Under the pieces are notes generated by a model, which had not been told where the DNA came from, did not search any database, and worked only from the letters and a program-made list of their open reading frames with translations. Of a stretch of 32,557 nucleotides of DNA, positions 22,331-30,225 are shown in pieces. Origin of the DNA: Streptomyces sp. SDr-06 (lineage in GTDB: Bacteria > Actinomycetota > Actinomycetes > Streptomycetales > Streptomycetaceae); assembly GCF_003324565.1 (NCBI RefSeq), contig NZ_QOLA01000040.1, positions 1 through 32,557 of the forward strand. The letters run 5' to 3'. The translations under genes and the position numbers were made by a program. Every line of letters begins with the position of its first letter. Position 1 is the first letter of the stretch.

Positions 22331-23896
22331 ATGGCACCCGAACCGGACGAGCGGGACCAACCGCCCGCACCCGCCCTGCACGCCCACGGCGTCGTCAAGC
22401 GCTTCGGACCCACGCTCGCCCTCGACGGCGTCGGCCTGACCGTGCGGCCCGGCGAGTCGCACGCGCTGGTCGGCCGCAACGGCGCCGGGAAGTCCACCCT
22501 GGTCGGGGTCGTCACGGGCCTGCACCGGCCGGACTCCGGCACCGTCGCCTTCGGCGGCGCGCCCGCCCCCGCCTTCGGCGACCGGGCCGGCTGGCGGTCC
22601 AGGGTCGCCTGCGTCTACCAGAAGTCCATGGTCGTCCCGGACCTGACCGTCGCCGAGAACCTCTTCCTGAACCGCTTCGAGGGCGAGCGCATCCGCTGGG
22701 GCAGGCTGCGCCGCCGCGCCGCGGACCTCCTCGCCGAGTACGGAGTCGATGTCGACCCCGGTGCCCGGGCCGGTCAACTGGCCGTGGAGCAGCGGCAGTT
22801 CGTGGAGATCGCCCGCGCCCTGTCGTTCGGGGCCCGCCTGATCGTCCTGGACGAACCCACCGCCCAGCTCGACGCCCGCGGGATCCAGCGCCTGTTCACC
22901 AAGCTCCGCGAACTCCAGGCGCAGGGGGTGGCGTTCCTGTTCATCTCGCACCACCTCCAGGAGGTGTACGACCTGTGCACCGCGGTCACCGTCTACCGCG
23001 ACGCCCGCCAGGTCCTCACCGCCGCCGTCGCCGACCTGCCCAAGGACGAACTGGTCGCCGCGATGACCGGTGACCGGCCGGGCGCGGGCGCTCCTTCGTG
23101 GCGGGCCGCCGTCCGGCCGCGGCGGACCTCCGAGCCGGTGCTGCGGACCGAAGGGCTGGCGCTGGACGGGGAGTTCGAGGCGCTGGACCTCGCGGTGCGC
23201 GGCGGCGAGGTGCTCGGCGTCGCCGGGGCCGCGGCCAGCGGGAATACCGCCCTCGGCGAGACGCTCGTCGGGATGCGCCGGGCCACCGCGGGCCGGGTCA
23301 CCGTGCACGGCAGGCCCGTGAAGCCGGGCAGTGTGCCGCACGCCCTGGACGCGGGCATCGGCTACATCCCGGAGGACCGGCACCGCCAGGGCCTGGTCCC
23401 CGACCGCTCGGTCGCCGAGAACGCCACGCTGACGGTGACCGGCCGGCTCGGGCCCTTCGGGACCGTACTCCCCTCCAGGACACGGGAGTTCGCCCTCACG
23501 ATGATCGACTCGCTCGACATCAGGACGCAGGGCCCCGACCAGCCGGTGTCGGGCCTGTCGGGCGGCAACGCGCAGAAGGTCGTGGTGGCCCGCGCCCTGG
23601 CCCGCGGGCCGGCGGCCCTCGTCGCGGTACGCCCCACGGCGGGCGTGGACGTGAAGTCCAAGGACGCGCTCCTCGGCGTGGTGCGGCAGGTGGCCGACGA
23701 CGGCAGCGCGGCAGTGATCATCTCCGACGAACTCGACGACCTCCGGGTCTGCGACCGGGTGCTCGCCCTGTTCCACGGACGGGTCGTCGCCGAGTACGAC
23801 AGCGGGTGGACCGACGGCGAGCTCGTCGCGGCGATGGAAGGCGTGCACGGCGTGGCGGCAGTGGAAGGGACGGACGGCATGGGGGAGCGGACATGA
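22331..23896 (+). CDS. Sugar ABC transporter ATP-binding protein (RbsA-like, two NBDs)
   Basis: This 521-residue cytoplasmic ATPase subunit has two nucleotide-binding domains. NBD1 (about 15-245) is complete: Walker A GRNGAGKST at 48-56, signature-like LAVEQRQFVEIARAL and Walker B with Asp174-Glu175 (VLDEPTAQLD). NBD2 (about 265-500) keeps the LSGGNAQKVVVARAL signature, but its Walker A is ASGNT (Asn305 in place of Lys). Its Walker B reads VAVRPTAGVD, with Val433-Arg434 in place of Asp-Glu. Loss of the NBD2 Walker A lysine is usual for RbsA proteins; loss of the Asp-Glu pair is less so. The ATG at 22331 follows the binding-protein stop by 2 bases, and the stop overlaps the permease start (ATGA). 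Confidence 0.88.
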   Translation: MAPEPDERDQPPAPALHAHGVVKRFGPTLALDGVGLTVRPGESHALVGRNGAGKSTLVGVVTGLHRPDSGTVAFGGAPAPAFGDRAGWRSRVACVYQKSMVVPDLTVAENLFLNRFEGERIRWGRLRRRAADLLAEYGVDVDPGARAGQLAVEQRQFVEIARALSFGARLIVLDEPTAQLDARGIQRLFTKLRELQAQGVAFLFISHHLQEVYDLCTAVTVYRDARQVLTAAVADLPKDELVAAMTGDRPGAGAPSWRAAVRPRRTSEPVLRTEGLALDGEFEALDLAVRGGEVLGVAGAAASGNTALGETLVGMRRATAGRVTVHGRPVKPGSVPHALDAGIGYIPEDRHRQGLVPDRSVAENATLTVTGRLGPFGTVLPSRTREFALTMIDSLDIRTQGPDQPVSGLSGGNAQKVVVARALARGPAALVAVRPTAGVDVKSKDALLGVVRQVADDGSAAVIISDELDDLRVCDRVLALFHGRVVAEYDSGWTDGELVAAMEGVHGVAAVEGTDGMGERT

Positions 23897-24924
23897 CCGA
23901 TACGGCGACCAAGGCGCCGGCCGGGATGCGGGACGCGGGTCCCCTGGGGCGGCTGTCCCACATCCGCTGGAGCGACTTCTCCCTCGTCCCCGTGATCCTC
24001 GTCCTGATGGTCATCGGCTTCATCGTCTCGCCGGTGTTCCTCACCTCGGACAACCTGATCAGCGTCATCCAGCAGTCCTCCGAGCTGAGCCTGCTGGTCC
24101 TGGGCCAGGCCCTCATCCTGATCTGCGGCCGCATGGACCTGTCCCTGGAGTCGACCATCGGCATCGCGCCGGTCGTCGCGATGTGGCTGGTCCTGCCGTC
24201 CTCCGCGCCGGCCGGCCGCTTCGCGGGCGTCGGCCTGCTGCCAGGCTGGACCGCGATCCCGGTGTGCCTGCTGGTCGGCCTGGCGATCGGGGCGTTCAAC
24301 GGGTTCCTGATGCTGAAGCTGAACGTCAACGGGTTCATCGCGACGCTCGGGATGCTGACGATGCTGCGGGGGCTGCACATCGGCATCACCGGCGGCCGCT
24401 CCATCATCGAGATGCCGCCGTCCTTCCGCTACCTCGGGATGACGGACTGGTTCGGGGTGCCCGCGGCCGTCTGGATCTGCCTCGCCCTCTTCGCGATCGG
24501 CGGGGCCGCGCTGGCGTGGCTGCGCCACGGGCGGGCGCTGTACGCGATCGGCGGCAACTCCGAGGCGGCCCGGGCGGCGGGCATCCGGGTGGACCGCGTC
24601 ACCTGGATCGTCCTGGCGGTCGGCGGCCTGCTCGCGGCGTTCGCGGGGATCCTCTACACCGGCCACTACGGTTCGGTGGCGGCGAACCAGGGCAACGGGT
24701 GGATCTTCCAGGTCTTCGCGGCGGCGGTCATCGGGGGGATCAGCCTCAAGGGCGGGCGGGGCACGCTGTTCGGCGCGCTGACGGGTGTGCTCACGCTCCA
24801 ACTGGTCGTGAACGTCATGACGCTGGGGGGTGTGCCCGCGCTGTGGAACCAGTTCCTCAACGGAGCGATCATCATCGTGGCCCTGGTCATCAGCCGCTTC
24901 GCCAGCGGCGAGAAGCAGACCTAG
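23893..24924 (+). CDS. Sugar ABC transporter permease (RbsC-like)
   Basis: This 343-residue inner-membrane permease belongs to the branched-chain amino acid/ribose (CUT2) family. Hydrophobic segments occur near 32-52 (LVPVILVLMVIGFIVSP), 62-80, 87-103, 119-140, 195-215, 236-256 and 275-330. The family stretches ILICGRMDLSLESTIGIAPVVA, NGFIATLGMLTMLRGL, RALYAIGGNSEAARAAGI and VIGGISLKGGRGTLFGALTG are recognisable. It would form the channel with the upstream ATPase and lipoprotein. It is the last gene of the five-gene plus-strand operon and is followed by hairpins and a GC-rich intergenic repeat. Confidence 0.9.
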   Translation: MTDTATKAPAGMRDAGPLGRLSHIRWSDFSLVPVILVLMVIGFIVSPVFLTSDNLISVIQQSSELSLLVLGQALILICGRMDLSLESTIGIAPVVAMWLVLPSSAPAGRFAGVGLLPGWTAIPVCLLVGLAIGAFNGFLMLKLNVNGFIATLGMLTMLRGLHIGITGGRSIIEMPPSFRYLGMTDWFGVPAAVWICLALFAIGGAALAWLRHGRALYAIGGNSEAARAAGIRVDRVTWIVLAVGGLLAAFAGILYTGHYGSVAANQGNGWIFQVFAAAVIGGISLKGGRGTLFGALTGVLTLQLVVNVMTLGGVPALWNQFLNGAIIIVALVISRFASGEKQT

Positions 24925-24942
24925 CCCGCCACGCGCCCCCGG

Positions 24943-24963
24943 GCCCGCCTTCGGGTGCGGGCC
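24943..24963 (+). terminator. Hairpin after the permease gene
   Basis: GGCCCGC and GCGGGCC form a 7-bp stem around an 8-base loop, starting about 19 bases past the permease stop. The distal arm overlaps the start of the repeat at 24957. Confidence 0.5.
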
Positions 24964-25011
24964 GTGCGTGGTTCCTCGCGCAGTTCCCCGCGCCCCTGTA
25001 GGGGGCCCAGC
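24957..25011. repeat. Intergenic repeat, copy 2 (matches 8934-8987)
   Basis: This is a second copy of the GC-rich repeat found after the SCO1664 family gene. It shares GTGCGTGG, the GCGCAGTTCCCCGCGCCCCT core and GTAGGGGGC. The copies differ mainly around GGCTGGTC versus GGTTCCTC. It is placed between the convergent permease and regulator genes. Confidence 0.75.
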
Positions 25012-25043
25012 ATGGTGTCCGGGGCGGAGCCCCAGGGTCTTTC

Positions 25044-25068
25044 AGCCACCCCGGGAAGGGGCGTGGCT
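25044..25068. terminator. Hairpin between the convergent permease and regulator genes
   Basis: AGCCACCCC (25044-25052) pairs with GGGGCGTGGCT (25058-25068), leaving a 2-base bulge and a 5-base loop. It lies 7 bases after the regulator stop on the minus strand. Confidence 0.55.
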
Positions 25069-25075
25069 AGCAGGA

Positions 25076-25747
25076 TCACAGCGTTGACCTCAGCCACTGC
25101 TCCACGCTCGCGATGTGCACGGTCGCCCACGACCGGGCCGCCTCCGCGTCCCGGTCCCGCAGGGCCGTCAGGATCGCCCGGTGCTCGTGGAGCGTGCGGC
25201 TCACCGCGTCCTCCTGGGTCAGGCCCCGCCAGATGCGGGCCCGGGTCGTCGGTCCGGAGAGCCCGTCCAAGAGGGAGCAGAGCACCGAGTTCCCCGACCC
25301 CGCCACGATCTTCCGGTGGAATTCGAGGTCGGCCAGGACCAGTTCCTCGACCGAGGGTGCGGGGCCCAGCGCCTCCAACTGGGCGGACAGCACGTCGAGT
25401 TCGGCGTCCGGGATCCGCGACACGGCCATCGCGGTGGCGGCCGGCTCCAGGATGCGGCGTACCGCGAGGAATTCGAGCACCGTGTCGTCGCGGTGGAAGT
25501 CGACGACGAAGCTCATGGCCTCCAGGAGGAGCTGCGGGTCCAGGCTCGTGACGTAGGTGCCGTCCCCCTGGCGGACGTCCAGGATCCGGATCAGCGACAG
25601 CGCCCGCACCGCCTCGCGCAGCGAGTTGCGCGACAGGCCGAGCTCGGCCGCCAGTTCGCTCTCCTTGGGGAGCCGGTCGCCCGGGCGCAGCGCACCGGAG
25701 ACGATCATTTCCTTGATCTTCTCGATGGCCTCGTCGGTGACAGCCAT
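25076..25747 (-). CDS. FCD-domain GntR family transcriptional regulator
   Basis: The protein has 223 residues. The N-terminal winged helix-turn-helix of the GntR type spans about 5-72 (LRPGDRLPKESELAAELGLSRNSLREAVRAL; GDGTYV at the wing). The helical FCD ligand-binding domain (about 80-215) has likely metal or ligand residues in DLEFHRKIV and LHEHRAIL. FCD regulators usually respond to sugar acids or other carboxylates. Here it faces the L-fuconate dehydratase operon, and its own promoter contains a perfect version of the operator found before that operon. It is therefore probably an autoregulated repressor relieved by a pathway intermediate. The ATG at 25747 has GGAGG about 6 bases upstream; an earlier in-frame start would run through the operator. 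Confidence 0.88.
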   Translation of the reverse strand: MAVTDEAIEKIKEMIVSGALRPGDRLPKESELAAELGLSRNSLREAVRALSLIRILDVRQGDGTYVTSLDPQLLLEAMSFVVDFHRDDTVLEFLAVRRILEPAATAMAVSRIPDAELDVLSAQLEALGPAPSVEELVLADLEFHRKIVAGSGNSVLCSLLDGLSGPTTRARIWRGLTQEDAVSRTLHEHRAILTALRDRDAEAARSWATVHIASVEQWLRSTL

Positions 25748-25758
25748 GGGCGACCTCC

Positions 25759-25773
25759 ATACATCCGATGTAT
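25759..25773. promoter_or_regulatory. Perfect 7-1-7 inverted repeat operator (ATACATC-C-GATGTAT)
   Basis: The repeat lies 2 bases upstream of the regulator's Shine-Dalgarno and just downstream of a CATAAT -10 candidate. Binding here would block transcription of the regulator gene itself. Its left arm and part of its right arm recur at 19040-19051. Confidence 0.75.
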
Positions 25774-25781
25774 CGGCCCCC

Positions 25782-25787
25782 ATTATG
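25782..25787 (-). promoter_or_regulatory. Candidate -10 box (CATAAT) of the FCD regulator gene
   Basis: On the minus strand CATAAT occurs 8 bases before the operator, which puts the predicted transcription start at the operator's edge. No clear -35 is seen. The gene could also be read from the monooxygenase gene upstream. Confidence 0.5.
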
Positions 25788-25811
25788 CGCGCTCCGCCAG
25801 CCGCGGTGGCC

Positions 25812-26870
25812 TCACTCCCAGAGAGAGCTCGGCGCCTCCTTGCGGACCACCGGGGCGATCTCCTCGGCGAACCGTGCCAGCGTCTCGGTCTGCTCGGCCG
25901 TGGAGAGCCCGAAGCCGTCCACCGTGACCGACTGGAGGTCGTGCCCGTACGCCTCGTGGAAACCGAGGATCTTCTCGATGATCTGCTGGGGCGAGCCGAT
26001 GAGCTGGGGGCCTTCGGCGATGGCGTCCTCGATGGTGCGAAACGGCGTGTTGTAGCCCACCTTCCCGGCCAGGTGCGGCTTGAAGGTCTGCCGCACCTTC
26101 GCCTCGTACACCTCCCGGTAGCGGGAGACCGCCTGCTCGGCGGTGTCCGCGATCAGCAGCCCGCCCGAGCCCGCCGCCACGTGCGCCCGCGCCGGATCGT
26201 GCCCGTACTCCTCGAACTTCTCCCGGTAGTGCGCGATGAGCTTCGCGTACGCCGCGCGGGGCTGGATGGCGTTGGCGGTGAACAGCGGATCGCCGTGTCT
26301 GGCCGCGAGTTCGGGGGAGTTGAGGGAGGTCGCCGAGCCGTGCCAGATCCGCGGCACCCCGGCGTACGGCCTCGGTACGGTCGTGACGCCGCGCAGCGGT
26401 GGACGGAACTCGCCCTCCCAGTCCACCCCTTCCTCGCTCCACAGCCGGCGCAGCAGCTCGTACTTCTCGCGCTGGAGGTCCCACTGGCGGGACTCGTCGA
26501 GGCCGAACAGGTCGAAGTGGCCGGCCTCCGCGCCCTTGCCGATCACCAGCTCGACGCGGCCGCGGGAGATCTGGTCGAGCGTCGCGTAGTCCTCGGCCAC
26601 CCGCACCGGATCGAGGATCGCCACCACGGTCACCCCGGTCAGGAGCCGGATGCGGCTGGTGCGCGCGGCCAGCGCGGCGAGCAGCACCGTGGGGCTGGAG
26701 GAGAGGAAGGCCCCGGCGTGCCGCTCCCCGATGGCGTACGCGTCGAAACCGAGCCGCTCGGCCTCGACGCCGACGTCGAGCACCTGCGCCAACCGGTCGG
26801 CGGCGGAGGGGAGTTCACCCGTCAACGGGTGCGGAGCGTGGCTGACGATGGAAAGTACCTGGAATTTCAT
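25812..26870 (-). CDS. LLM-class flavin-dependent monooxygenase
   Basis: This 352-residue bacterial luciferase-like TIM-barrel oxidoreductase probably uses FMNH2. Visible landmarks are VLDVGVEAERLGFDAYAIGERH (near 35-55), SRIRLLTGVTVVAILDPVRVAEDYATLDQISRGRVELVIGKG-type sequence (near 80-120) and PRIWHGSATSLNSPELAARHGDPLF (near 185-210). GAAGGGC precedes the ATG at 26870 by about 6 bases; in-frame starts further upstream give a basic segment that is not family-like. It lies directly upstream of the FCD regulator on the same strand, so the two may be co-transcribed. Whether it belongs to the sugar-acid pathway is unknown. The sequence resembles the flavin rather than the F420 branch, but the cofactor was not proven. 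Confidence 0.83.
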   Translation of the reverse strand: MKFQVLSIVSHAPHPLTGELPSAADRLAQVLDVGVEAERLGFDAYAIGERHAGAFLSSSPTVLLAALAARTSRIRLLTGVTVVAILDPVRVAEDYATLDQISRGRVELVIGKGAEAGHFDLFGLDESRQWDLQREKYELLRRLWSEEGVDWEGEFRPPLRGVTTVPRPYAGVPRIWHGSATSLNSPELAARHGDPLFTANAIQPRAAYAKLIAHYREKFEEYGHDPARAHVAAGSGGLLIADTAEQAVSRYREVYEAKVRQTFKPHLAGKVGYNTPFRTIEDAIAEGPQLIGSPQQIIEKILGFHEAYGHDLQSVTVDGFGLSTAEQTETLARFAEEIAPVVRKEAPSSLWE

Positions 26871-26975
26871 GCGGTGCCCTTCAGATCTGCTTGCCGTCCG
26901 GCACGGGAGGCGTCCTCCCACTCTCGCCGCGCGGTGTTGCAGCCTCATGTACGCCGTATGGCGGCGGACACGCCG

Positions 26976-27007
26976 CAGGGGCGGCTCCCGCTGGAGAGCC
27001 GCCCCTG
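26976..27007 (-). terminator. Perfect 12-bp-stem terminator after glpD
   Basis: CAGGGGCGGCTC (26976-26987) and GAGCCGCCCCTG (26996-27007) pair completely around an 8-base loop, 25 bases past the glpD stop. It separates the glycerol operon from the monooxygenase gene. Confidence 0.85.
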
Positions 27008-27032
27008 GGTCGGGCACGTGACTGACGTGTCG

Positions 27033-28643
27033 TCAGTTCTTCTTCCGCAGCAGGTCGTCGACCTTGCCGCGGATCTCGTCCGTGGCCAGACCGCGGATCG
27101 TCAGCGTCGTACGGCGGCGCAGCACGTCGTCGGCGGTCTCGGCCCACTCGTGGTCGCGGGCGTAGACGACCTGCGCCCAGATCTCCGGCGCGTCCGGGTG
27201 GATGCGCTCGGCGAGCGCCGCGTCCTCGTTGGCCAGGCGGGCGATGTCGAAGGACAGCGAACCGTAGTGCGTGGCCAGGTGCTTGGCGGTGTCGGCGGCC
27301 ATGCGCGGGCCGGGCGCGGGGCCGTCCACCATCAGGCGGTGGGCGACGGCGCGCGGGTTGGCGATGCCGGGCAGCGGCATCTTGCCGGGCAGTTCGGAGA
27401 TCGGCTCGAAGTCGTCGCCGAGCGGGTGGCCCGGCAGCTGCTCCAGCTTCTTCATCACCGTACGGCCGATGTGGCGGAAGGTCGTCCACTTGCCGCCGGC
27501 CACCGACAGCATGCCGCCGCGGCCCTCGGTGACGACCGTCTCGCGCTTGGCCTTCGAGGTGTCGCCCGGCCCGCCGGGCAGCACCCGCAGGCCCGCGAAG
27601 GAGTACGTGATCAGATCGCGGGACAGCTGCTGGTCGCGGATGGAGAACGCGGCCTCGTCGAGGATCTGCGCGGTGTCCGCCTCGGTGACGCGGACGTCCG
27701 CCGGGTCGCCCTCGAACTCCTCGTCGGTGGTGCCGAGCAGGAGCATGTCCTCCCACGGCAGGGCGAAGGTGATGCGGTACTTGTCGATGGGGGTGGCGAG
27801 CGCGGCCTTCCAGGGGGAGGTGCGCTTGAGGACCAGGTGCGCGCCCTTCGACAGGCGTATGGAGGGGGCCGAGTTCGGGTCCTCCATCTTGCGCAGGTGG
27901 TCGACCCAGGGGCCGGTCGCGTTCAGGACGAGGCGGGCGTTGACGCCGAACTCCTCGCCCTCCATGCGGTCCTTGAGGTCGGCGCCGGTGACCCGGCCCT
28001 TGGTGAAGCGCAGGCCGGTGACCTCGGCGTGGTTGAGGACGACCGCGCCGGCCTCGACGGCGGCGCGGACCGTCATCAGGGCCATGCGGGCGTCGTTCAT
28101 CTGGTCGTCGCCGTACACGGCCACGGCCTTCAGGTTGTCCGTGCGCAGCTCCGGCACGTCCGCCGCGGCCTTCGCGGGGGAGAGCAGGTGGCCGACGCCG
28201 TCGCCGAAGGCGGACAGCGCCGAGTAGGCGAAGACGCCGGCGCCCAGCTTGGCGGCGCCATGCGGGCCGCCCTTGTACACGGGCAGGTAGAACGTGAGCG
28301 GGTTGGCGAGGTGCGGGGCCACCTGACGGGACACCGCACGCCGCTCGAAGTGGTTCTCCGCGACCAGCTTCACCGCGCCGGTCTGCAGGTAGCGCAGACC
28401 GCCGTGGAGCAGCTTGGAGGAGGCGGAGGAGGTGGCGCCGGCGAAGTCACCGGCGTCCACCAGGGCCACCCGCAGACCGGACTGCGCGGCGTGCCAGGCG
28501 GTGGAGATGCCCAGGATGCCGCCGCCGATGACCAGGAGGTCGTACGTCGCCTTGGACAGCTGCTCCCGAGTCTCGGCGCGGCTCGGGGTGGAGCCGGAGG
28601 CCGGGTGCGTCCCCAGGGCGGGGACGCTCTGCAGGGTGGTCAT
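27033..28643 (-). CDS. glpD: Aerobic glycerol-3-phosphate dehydrogenase
   Basis: This 536-residue FAD-dependent, membrane-associated enzyme oxidises sn-glycerol 3-phosphate to dihydroxyacetone phosphate and passes the electrons to quinone. The dinucleotide-binding motif is VIGGGILGIS near 38-47. The GlpD stretches ATSSASSKLLHGGLRYL, NATGPWVDHLRKM, KGAHLVL, LLLGTTDEEF and SVAGGKWTTFRHIG are present. The C-terminal region (LANEDAALAERIHPDAPEIWAQVVYA and RRRTTLTIR) is the usual helical cap. GAGGAG lies about 8 bases before the ATG. It is the third gene after glpF and glpK, 15 bases beyond glpK. In S. coelicolor this is gylB. Confidence 0.95.
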   Translation of the reverse strand: MTTLQSVPALGTHPASGSTPSRAETREQLSKATYDLLVIGGGILGISTAWHAAQSGLRVALVDAGDFAGATSSASSKLLHGGLRYLQTGAVKLVAENHFERRAVSRQVAPHLANPLTFYLPVYKGGPHGAAKLGAGVFAYSALSAFGDGVGHLLSPAKAAADVPELRTDNLKAVAVYGDDQMNDARMALMTVRAAVEAGAVVLNHAEVTGLRFTKGRVTGADLKDRMEGEEFGVNARLVLNATGPWVDHLRKMEDPNSAPSIRLSKGAHLVLKRTSPWKAALATPIDKYRITFALPWEDMLLLGTTDEEFEGDPADVRVTEADTAQILDEAAFSIRDQQLSRDLITYSFAGLRVLPGGPGDTSKAKRETVVTEGRGGMLSVAGGKWTTFRHIGRTVMKKLEQLPGHPLGDDFEPISELPGKMPLPGIANPRAVAHRLMVDGPAPGPRMAADTAKHLATHYGSLSFDIARLANEDAALAERIHPDAPEIWAQVVYARDHEWAETADDVLRRRTTLTIRGLATDEIRGKVDDLLRKKN

Positions 28644-28658
28644 GTCGATTACTCCTCG

Positions 28659-30185
28659 TCAGTTCTCTTCTTCGAGCCAGCCCATGGAGCGTTCAACGGC
28701 CTTGAGCCAGTTCTTGTACTCGCTGTCACGCTTGTCGGCGTCCATGCGAGGGGTCCATTCCGCCGCCCGGCGCCAGTTGGCGCGCAGCGCGTCGGTGTCC
28801 GGCCAGAAGCCGACGGCCAGACCGGCGGCGTAGGCGGCGCCGAGGCAGGTCGTCTCGGCGACCATCGGACGCACCACGGGCGCGTCCAGGAAGTCCGAGA
28901 GGGTCTGCATCAGCAGGTTGTTGGAGGTCATGCCGCCGTCGACCTTCAGCGCGGTCAGCTCGACGCCCGAGTCCTTGGTCATGGCGTCGGTGATCTCGCG
29001 GGTCTGCCAGGCGGTGGCCTCGAGGACGGCGCGCGCGATGTGCGCCTTGGTGACGTACCGGGTGAGGCCGGCGATCACACCGCGGGCGTCGGAGCGCCAG
29101 TACGGGGCGAACAGACCGGAGAAGGCCGGCACGAAGTAGGCGCCGCCGTTGTCCTCGACCGAGGACGCCAGGGTCTCGATCTCGGCGGCGGTCTTGATCA
29201 TGCCCATCTGGTCGCGCATCCACTGGACGAGCGAGCCGGTGACGGCGATGGAGCCCTCGAGGGCGTAGACCGGCTTCTGGTCGCCGATCTGGTAGCCGAC
29301 CGTCGTCAGCAGGCCGTTGTAGGAGTTGACGGGCTTGTCACCGGTGTTCATCAGCATGAAGGTGCCGGTGCCGTAGGTCGACTTGGCCTCGCCCTCGGAG
29401 AAGCAGGTCTGGCCGAACAGGGCCGCCTGCTGGTCGCCGAGCGCGGAGGCGACGGGGATGCCGTCCAGGACGCCGCCCTTGGCGTGCCCGTACACCTCGG
29501 CGGAGGAGCGGATCTCGGGCAGCACGGCCGCCGGGATCTCCATGGAGGAGAGGATCTTGTCGTCCCACGCCATCTCGTGGAGGTTCATCAGGAGGGTGCG
29601 CGAGGCGTTGGTGACGTCCGTGACGTGCACACCGCCGTCGACGCCACCGGTCAGGTTCCAGATGACCCAGGAGTCCATGGTGCCGAAGAGGATGTCGCCG
29701 CGCTCGGCGCGCTCGCGCAGGCCCTCGACGTTGTCGAGCAGCCAGCGGACCTTGGGGCCGGCGAAGTACGACGCGAGCGGCAGGCCGGTCTCGCGGCGGA
29801 AGCGGTCCTGACCCACGTTGCGGCCGAGCTCCTTGCAGAGCGCGTCGGTGCGGGTGTCCTGCCAGACCAGCGCGTTGTGCACGGGCTCGCCGGTGTTCTT
29901 GTCCCACATCAGCGTAGTCTCACGCTGGTTGGTGATGCCGATCGCCTTGACGTCGGCGGCGGTGATGCCCGCCTTGTCGATCGCGCCGGCGACGACCTCC
30001 TGGACGTTGGTCCAGATCTCGGTGGCGTCGTGCTCGACCCAGCCCGGCTTGGGGAAGATCTGCTCGTGCTCCTTCTGGTCGACCGAGACGATCCGGCCGT
30101 CCTTGTCGAAGACGATGCAGCGGCTGGAGGTGGTGCCCTGGTCGATGGCCGCGATGAACGGACCGGTCGAGTGGATGTCGCTCAT
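28659..30185 (-). CDS. glpK: Glycerol kinase
   Basis: This 508-residue cytosolic FGGY-family kinase phosphorylates glycerol at the sn-3 position with ATP. The phosphate-binding motif DQGTTSSR is at 15-22. WVEHDATEIW, NQRETTLMWD and VWQDTRTD mark the glycerol-binding region, STYGTGTFMLMNTG the second phosphate loop, and LKVDGGMTSNNLLMQ and AETTCLGAAYAAGLAVGFW the FGGY C-terminal domain. The ATG at 30185 follows AGGAG and matches the family's length; an earlier start would add 23 unlikely residues. It sits between glpF and glpD and is gylA in S. coelicolor nomenclature. Confidence 0.96.
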   Translation of the reverse strand: MSDIHSTGPFIAAIDQGTTSSRCIVFDKDGRIVSVDQKEHEQIFPKPGWVEHDATEIWTNVQEVVAGAIDKAGITAADVKAIGITNQRETTLMWDKNTGEPVHNALVWQDTRTDALCKELGRNVGQDRFRRETGLPLASYFAGPKVRWLLDNVEGLRERAERGDILFGTMDSWVIWNLTGGVDGGVHVTDVTNASRTLLMNLHEMAWDDKILSSMEIPAAVLPEIRSSAEVYGHAKGGVLDGIPVASALGDQQAALFGQTCFSEGEAKSTYGTGTFMLMNTGDKPVNSYNGLLTTVGYQIGDQKPVYALEGSIAVTGSLVQWMRDQMGMIKTAAEIETLASSVEDNGGAYFVPAFSGLFAPYWRSDARGVIAGLTRYVTKAHIARAVLEATAWQTREITDAMTKDSGVELTALKVDGGMTSNNLLMQTLSDFLDAPVVRPMVAETTCLGAAYAAGLAVGFWPDTDALRANWRRAAEWTPRMDADKRDSEYKNWLKAVERSMGWLEEEN

Positions 30186-30225
30186 GGGGTGCTCCTGGGA
30201 AGTCCGAAGGGGGTCGCGTCGAGGC

